Assembly: GCF_040712315.1 (NCBI RefSeq)
Contig: NC_134017.1
Coordinates: forward strand, 23,974,322 to 24,038,321
DNA from: Castanea sativa
Lineage: Eukaryota > Streptophyta > Magnoliopsida > Fagales > Fagaceae
DNA length: 64,000 nucleotides
Direction of reading: 5' to 3'
The notes beneath the pieces are model-generated. The model was given only the letters and a program-made list of their open reading frames with translations, was not told the DNA's origin and did not search any database. Positions 57,646 to 64,000 of this stretch are shown here, piece by piece. A program made the position numbers and the translations under genes. Position 1 is the stretch's first letter, and each line of letters opens with the position of its first letter.

Positions 57646-57824
57646 TCAAGATCAAAGAGAGTACTCTGTAAAATCTTCTCAGCAAAGGGAATCCTCAGCC
57701 TAATGTTCCTCGGCCAAGTTAGAGAGTGTCCTTGTAAGAGCTAGAAAGAGTACTTTGCAAAGTCTCCTCAGCTTAATGAGAGATTATCCTTGTAAGGGTT
57801 AGAACTCTAAGAGAATTAAAAATA

Positions 57825-57859
<35 letters not shown>

Positions 57860-58738
57860 TGTGTGTGTGTAAGCTCCCTTTTTCCAAATGGTCTTTCTTT
57901 CTTTTATAGAGAAAATTGTGGTTGTAGGTGCACAGGAAAATATGTGGTGGTGAGTGAATAGAGAATAGGTGGTTGCATTTATTGTTTGTAAAATGAGACC
58001 CCCACGCGCACTATCTTTCTTTTCTCTCTTTATCCCTTTCTTTATTAATTTTTAACTTTAATTTTATTTATTTTTTAATCTAGATTTCACTTAAAAATGA
58101 AATGAAGCCTAGTAGTTAGATAAACACCTGTGAGAGTCAAATAGAGTATTCTATAAAATCTCCACAGCCAAAGGGAGTCCGAGTCTAATGCTCCTTGACC
58201 AAGTCAGAGAGTGTCCCTATAAGGGTTTTCGAGAATACTCTAGAAAGTAATCTTAGCCTAATGGGAGATAATCCCTAAGAGGATCAGAGCTCTAAGAGAA
58301 TTAAAGAGAGAGAGAGAGAGAGAGACCCTTGTTTTCCAAATGGTCTTTCTTATTTTATATTGAAAAGTGTGGTTGTTAGTGCTCAAGAGAAATTGGGTGA
58401 ATAGAGAATGTGTGGTTTTATTTGTTTTTGTAAAATGGGACCCCACACGCACTATCCTTATTTTCTCTTATTTTCCCTTTCTCTATTAATTTTTAGTTTT
58501 TTTTTAATCTAGATTTCACTTATAAATGAAATGAAGCCTAATAGTTAGATAAATACTTGTGAGGGTTAGAGAGAGTACTCTATAGAATCTTCTAGACCAA
58601 AGGGAGTCCGTACCTAATGCTCCTCAGTCAAGTCAGAGAGTGTCCCTACGAGGGTTAGAGAGAATACTCTAGAAAATCTCCTCAGCCTAATGGGAGATAG
58701 TCCCTAAGAGGATTAAAGATTTAAGAGAATTAAAAAGA

Positions 58739-58773
<35 letters not shown>

Positions 58774-59468
58774 AGCACCCTTTTTCCAAATGGTCTTTCT
58801 TCATTATATATAGAAAAGTGGGGTTGTTAGTGCTCAAGAGAAATTGAGTGAATTTAGAATGTGTGGTTCTATTTATTTTTGTAAAATGGTACTCCACAGG
58901 CATTATACTTATTTTCTCTCATTTTCCCTTTCTTTATTAATTTTTAGTTTTTTTTTTTAATCTAGATATCACTTATAGTTAGATAAATACTTGTGAGGGT
59001 CAAAGAGAGTACTCTGTAGAATTTCCTCGACCAAAGAGAGTCCGAGCCTAATGCTCCTCGGCCAAGTCAAAGAGTGTCCCTATGAGGGTTAGAGAAAATA
59101 CTTTGGAAAGTCTCCTCAACCTAATGGGAGATAGTCCCTAATAGGGTCAAAATTCTAAGAGAATTGAAAAGAAGGAGAGAGAGGGAGAGAGCCCCCTTTT
59201 TCCAAATGGTCTTTCTTCATTTTATATACAAAAAAGTGTGGTTGAAAGTGCTTAAAAGAATATGTGGTGGTGGGTGGATAGAGAATGTGTGGTTCTATTT
59301 TTTCTTTTTTGTAAAATGGGACCCCCCCCCCCCCCCACACTATCTTTATTCTCTCTCTTTTTCCATGCTTTATTATTTTTTATTTTATATTTTTTTAAAA
59401 TCTAGATTTCACTTATAAATGAAATGAAGTCTAATAGTTAGATAAATAGCTGTGAGGGTCAAAGAAAG
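57646..59468. repeat. Tandem array, four full units of ~430-485 bp plus a cut fifth
   Basis: Unit starts at about 57646, 58131, 58560, 58993 and 59452, each with a version of GAGAGAGTACTCT(G/A)TA. Each full unit then contains ATGCTCCT(T/C)GGCC-like words, a (GA)n run, CCAAATGGTCTTTCTT (near 57884, 58334, 58784, 59202), GTAAAATGGGACCCC and AAATGAAATGAAG. The fifth unit is cut by TE-D at 59469. Non-coding. Confidence 0.8.
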
Positions 59469-60550
59469 TGAAAGTTCAAATAGTGTATAAAACACCAATG
59501 AACGGTTAGACCCCCAATTTCAAATTAACTGATACAAGTTTATACTCAAACAATAGATGTGCGGAATAATAAGTACAAGCAATACCCAAATAAATAATCA
59601 ACTCTAAACCATAATTAATCACAATACAATAGCAATTAAAAGATAAGAGTAAGGGTTAGAGAGATGCAAACAAAAAGATAACAATGACATGTGTTATTCA
59701 AGAGGAAACCAAAAAACTTGACGAAAAACCTCTCTGCCCTCCAAGCGATCAAATGATCCTCTAAAGAATAAAGTTAGGATATATGAATAGCAATAGACCC
59801 TTCAAGCCTAATCTACCCAATGCACCTAAGCCCTCCAAGCTTCTTGTTCCAATAGGGTTACGCCGAACCTTGTCTTCTTTAGCTTTTCGAATCCTGCAAT
59901 AAGCCTATTGCATCAACCAAACAAGTTGGTCCTCTCTGAACTGCTTCCCAAGCACCAAAATACCTCCTCACTAATACGGGTATGGTGAGATAAGGATTTG
60001 GATAATGTACCTTTCAAGGATATGTTAATGGAGAGGGTGAGAGTAGAGAAATTTGGAGAATCAAAAGGCAAAGATTGTGAATGAGTAAATCTTGGTTTTC
60101 TCTAGGGTTTCTCTCTCAAAATTCTCTCTAGAAGCTCTCTACATTTCGTGGGTATGGGTATTTATAGTAGGACACGTGAGGAATGTGAAAAGTTAGTTTT
60201 CATCCAAATAGGGTATTCTGGCGACTTGGCCTCGCTACTGGAACAAGTTGCGAGTTTAAGTCGCGACATAACCTCCAGGCTAAACTGTACTTTTTGTCCT
60301 ATAGTGCTCCAGCTGTCATGACCCTTCAGCTTCTTGCATGCTTCACACGTGTGCCACTTTGGCAACTTGCCAGTATCTAGATCTAATCGCGAGACTCCTT
60401 TAAGTGCACACATCTTGAGTTTTCTTCATACTCTCTCATACACAACCCTTACATAATTCCCACCTAAATCCAGGGTATCTACATGTTGAATTACAAGAAA
60501 ATTTGGCACAAGATAAAGCCAACACATGGTTGAATAAATTCAACCTTACA
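59469..60550 (-). repeat. TE-D 3' LTR
   Basis: 1,082 bp, clearly similar to 5022-6122 throughout but more diverged. A purine tract (complement of ATCTCCCCCTTTGGC) follows on the inside. Confidence 0.8.
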
Positions 60551-61380
60551 ATCTCCCCCTTTGGCTATTCCAAGACAAAAACCTAAAATAGACTCTAGAC
60601 TTAAATTGTGAGTTGGGAACAGTTGCCAAAACTCACTCACACCTAACTCTAGATTCTGTGAAGCTCTTGAACCATACAGACAAGTTACCTGAAAATAATA
60701 ACACAATAAGATCATTGTAAGCAAAAACCTTGAGATGCATATAGAGCAAGCACAATGCAATCAAGCAACAAAAAGTATAGCAATAAAGCATGTCTTGACT
60801 AAACAAGAACAATCGCTATAAATAGTGATCACAGTGATCATTCACACAAGGAATGAACATTCGGACATGCAAGCTAATAAAATCAATGCAAAGTATCATT
60901 TACATGTCCAACACTCAACTGATACAAAAACACTAAGGTAGTTGTATCAAGGATGCAAGATCCAACAAGGGCACAAGAGTGGAGTACTAAAGAAAATGCA
61001 TCACATTAACTAAAAGTACTAAGCTACAAAAGCAAAGGTACAAAGTAAACGTAGTTCAAATAGTTATAACATTCAAGCATTTATACCACACCATAGCCAA
61101 GCATTTAAAAACCAAGTACTAAAGTCATAGACTACTTAAAAACAAACCAAAGTACTTAAATAAGTGCTATGAAAACCCATGATTGAAACTAAAAACACAC
61201 TTAAACCATAAGAACTATAAAAACTTATAAAAGTTCTCCCCTTCAAGGTAAGGCTTCCCCTCAAGAGCGAGTTACTCCATACTACTCCCCCTTTTTGACC
61301 GGAATGGCCAAAGGGCTAAGGTTGGTCTGTGAAGCTATCAAACTTGGCTGTGAGCAGGTTGATTTGGTCTTGAATGGTGG

Positions 61381-62244
61381 TCAGCCTATTGGAGTGCTCA
61401 TTTTGGACTTCTCATAAGCCGTTAATCCTTTAAGAGTGATCTGAAACACATCTGGAGGGACTGCTGAAGATGAATCTCTACTCCTTTTACCACGCCTTCT
61501 AGAAGTTGATGGCTGTCCTTCCGCTTCAGTCTCGGTGTCCAAAGGCTCTCCTTGTGCGGGATCAACCTCTTCTTCATCGCCCGGAAAACAAACTTTGATC
61601 CTTTCGATTATTAGAGCATTAATAGCCGAAGGAGAAGGCATGAGACTGATATCGTAGGGAGTTTCCACACCTTTTGCATGAAGGATCCTCATGATTAGAA
61701 TAGGGAAGATAAGCTTTGCCCTTGAGGATGTCCTTGTTTCATCGGCAATGATGTTGAATGCATGAGCACTAATGTCAATGTAGATATTCTCCCGAATCTC
61801 CATGAGAAAGATGGCTCTAGCATTGTTGATGGTGGTCATCTTCTTCACCAGGTATAGATTGAACATCATGATGTATGTGAGACATCGCAAATCCGCTGGA
61901 AAAGCAGCTGTGTTGAGGCATCTCCCTTCTCTAACTCCACCAACATGGGACTGAACCATTTCTATGGAGAGCATTCTGACCTTAAAGTGAGTGAAGTCGT
62001 GTTCCACATCTCCAAATCCAAGAACCTCATCAACATCCTCCACTTTAATGGTGAATTCATGGCCTTTAACCCAACAATCTATGACATCCTCTCGTACTAT
62101 GGCATTGGCGTAGAATTCCCGAATTAGTGGTTCACAAACCCTGAGGAGATCACCAAGAAGCTTTTCCCAACCTCTCTTTTCAAAGCAGCTTGGAATGAAG
62201 AAATCCTTAAGATCAACATGGTCCATAAACCGCTCTTGGATCAT
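61381..62244 (-). CDS. TE-D accessory ORF (putative plant transposon-protein domain)
   Basis: A 287-codon frame intact from ATG 62244 to the stop. Contains REFYANAIVREDVIDCWVKG, then H-E-F-T-I, LRCLTYIMMFNLYLVKK and IYIDISAHAFNIIADETRT. The C-terminal ~60 residues are acidic, then serine/arginine-rich (STSRRRGKRSRDSSS). The same blocks occur, broken, in TE-B at 32.2-32.9 kb, and I associate them with the plant transposon-protein domain. The frame is open upstream to an acceptor-like TTTTTACAG at about 62367 except for one TAG six codons before the ATG, so the original start was probably in an upstream exon. It sits between pol and the 3' LTR. Function is unknown to me. Confidence 0.65.
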   Translation of the reverse strand: MIQERFMDHVDLKDFFIPSCFEKRGWEKLLGDLLRVCEPLIREFYANAIVREDVIDCWVKGHEFTIKVEDVDEVLGFGDVEHDFTHFKVRMLSIEMVQSHVGGVREGRCLNTAAFPADLRCLTYIMMFNLYLVKKMTTINNARAIFLMEIRENIYIDISAHAFNIIADETRTSSRAKLIFPILIMRILHAKGVETPYDISLMPSPSAINALIIERIKVCFPGDEEEVDPAQGEPLDTETEAEGQPSTSRRRGKRSRDSSSAVPPDVFQITLKGLTAYEKSKMSTPIG

Positions 62245-62571
62245 TGGAACCTTCTCAAATTGCTAATTGTATCGCTTAAAGTGTTGGGCAGAGCGAAATT
62301 GAGTATTGTCCATTTTCTTCATCTTGTTAGCACGTTGTGCAGTGGTTTTCTTCTTTGGAGTAATCTGTAAAAACAGAGCAGTAAGTACCACAAAATAGAG
62401 CACAAAATATGATAACAAACTTGATTAGTAACAAGTTAGTACCAACATAATGGACATTGAATGTAAACCCTAAAAACAGAGATTTAAAGAGTAATTCAAC
62501 CAAAAATGACATGTGAAGACATAAAGTATCAAACATGATAGAATCATGACATTAAGCACTCAAACATGTCA

Positions 62572-62573
<2 letters not shown>

Positions 62574-62624
<51 letters not shown>
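62574..62624. repeat. (GT)n microsatellite, ~25 units
   Basis: Uninterrupted GT dinucleotides inside the intron-like part of the TE-D 3' region. Confidence 0.95.
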
Positions 62625-62625
<1 letters not shown>

Positions 62626-63179
62626 ATCAAATGCAAAAGTGTGCAAACTAGGGCAAAGTGTAAAAACATATAATCATATGATGTTTCAAGATCAAAGAAA
62701 CATGATTATCCCTACAAATTTGTATTCCATAGAATCCAAAGAGACACACAAAAACATCTAAGAGAAATTTTATCATGAACATGACATGCACAACATAACA
62801 CAAACATGGTATAATGCACAAAAATGAAGAACAATCATGTAAAACATGTGGAATAGGCATTATACTAACAAAATCAACAAAACCCATAGACCAAACCCAA
62901 CAAAACATCATCAAAACCATATTCAAACATCATATTTTCAAATCTCAACATAAACAAAAAATCCAAGAAATCTAGGGCTAGAAACATGAAATACTTTGGA
63001 AATAGAAGTAAACCCATATCTTTTCTTGAAGATTGATGAAGGATTGATGAAGAAAATGGAGGTTTTGTAAGTGAGAATGGTGGTTTTGGAAGAGGGAGAG
63101 GTGGATAAGACAAAGTGTGTGCGCGTGATGCGAGGGAAAACTGAAAAGTTTTTGAAAATTGTCATGGATTTAACCTTAT

Positions 63180-63545
63180 TTGTGCAAAACACGCGATTTT
63201 CGAGACTGGAATGAGTTGCGAACAAGTCGCCAAAATCCCTTGACACAAATTTTGAAAAATATGTCTAAGTGTTTTTTGCGACTGGGAAGTCCACTAGCGA
63301 GCGAGTCGAGAGGGGACCCGCGAATCCTTCTGAGTAAGCTCACGACTAGAGCTCCACCTGTGAACAAGTTGCCAAAATAAGTCGCGAAAATCCCAAAAAC
63401 CCAAAATATTTGAAAAATTTTTGTAAGTCTTTTTTGCGACTGGGGTACTGACTCGCCAAAGAGTCGCGAGAGCTTCTAAGTAAGCTTGCTACTAGGGTCT
63501 CGCAACTGGCTTGACCAGCAAGATTGAGTCGCTAAAATAGAGTTG
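63180..63545 (-). repeat. Duplicated GCGACT/AGTCGC-rich block in TE-D
   Basis: Two copies about 158 bp apart (TTGCGACTGGGAAG near 63278 and TTGCGACTGGGGTA near 63436), each followed by TCTGAGTAAGCT / TCTAAGTAAGCT and a second TCGC-rich stretch. A shorter related block is in TE-A at 8117-8270. Confidence 0.6.
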
Positions 63546-64000
63546 CACAGATTTTGTATTTTTGATATTTTGCAAAAAAAAAAAAAAAAACTTTCCAAAA
63601 ACAACTAAAAATACTTTGTTTTATTTTATTTTTGTGTTTGATCATCATATGATTGAGCATGTGCAACACATTTAATCAAGTACAATCACACAAATGAATA
63701 AGGCATTCATTGAACATAGACAAGTGTGATATGTGTTGATATCAAATATGAGATAGTCCTTAGTCAATTCAACCAAGACATACACAATTAGCACTAGGAA
63801 GAGTGACCAATCTCAATTATAAAAGTATGCATATATGACCTCTCACAAAACTTGATTACATAACTTTGAAGCTTTTCATTTGGCTTCTTACATTTCATAA
63901 CATTTAATCATTTATGAACAAGAACATCTCATTTTTAGATCGATGCCTGAAATTTTTGATATTTCAATTTGATGAGCAAGCCTTTGGCTTTTTGGGCATC

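Larger units (their letters stand above)
59469..64000 (-). mobile_element. TE-D: SIRE-like copia element, 3' part (runs off the window)
   Basis: The 3' LTR (59469-60550) and the long 3' region up to the window end match TE-A and TE-B. The extra ORF lies between them. Pol, gag and the 5' LTR must lie beyond 64,000. The base string before the LTR is GAAAG, the expected duplication to look for at the far end. Confidence 0.75.

Overview
This is nuclear DNA of a flowering plant, most likely a woody eudicot. The evidence is AT-rich intergenic sequence, GT-AG introns of about 80-130 bp, many LTR retrotransposons, MITEs and Helitrons, and one plant-type full-size ABCG (PDR) transporter gene. The repeat families remind me of Fagaceae such as oak or chestnut, but that is an impression. 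There are no bacterial operons, rRNA genes or CRISPR arrays.

Layout. Bases 1-5,000 are a patchwork of small DNA transposons: a CACTA end, a hAT inside a MITE, Mutator-type and PIF/Harbinger MITEs, and a LINE scrap. Bases 5,022-11,647 hold a complete but pol-less Ty1/copia element on the minus strand (TE-A, TSD ATATT). Bases 13,998-35,008 hold a 21 kb copia element of SIRE/Maximus type on the plus strand (TE-B). TE-B is interrupted by a 10.2 kb Ty3/gypsy Tat-lineage element on the minus strand (16,741-26,921, TSD GACAC) and by a solo LTR (30,783-32,167). Bases 35,009-44,900 are non-coding, with a 388 bp tandem duplication, three Helitron 3' ends, a broken EMB8-like hydrolase fragment and several MITEs.

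The only apparently functional host gene is on the minus strand at 45,028-53,932. It is a 24-exon PDR-type ABC transporter. All 24 exons join in frame to 4,371 nt (1,456 residues) with both ATPase domains intact. A complete 1.5 kb Helitron sits in intron 15, only 22 bp from the splice acceptor. Downstream, 54,140-57,640 is repeat-derived intergenic DNA and 57,646-59,468 is a tandem array of 430-485 bp units. From 59,469 to the window edge runs the 3' part of another SIRE-like copia element (TE-D, minus strand).

How the parts relate. TE-A, TE-B and TE-D are relatives with similar LTRs and a similar long 3' region. Two of them carry an extra spliced-looking ORF between pol and the 3' LTR. The Tat element has its own extra gene, antisense and four-exon. 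All retroelement ORFs here are broken except the extra ORF of TE-D. The most interesting items are the accessory genes of the two retroelement lineages, the Helitron probably lending a branch site to the PDR gene, and the tail-to-tail Helitron junction at 37 kb.
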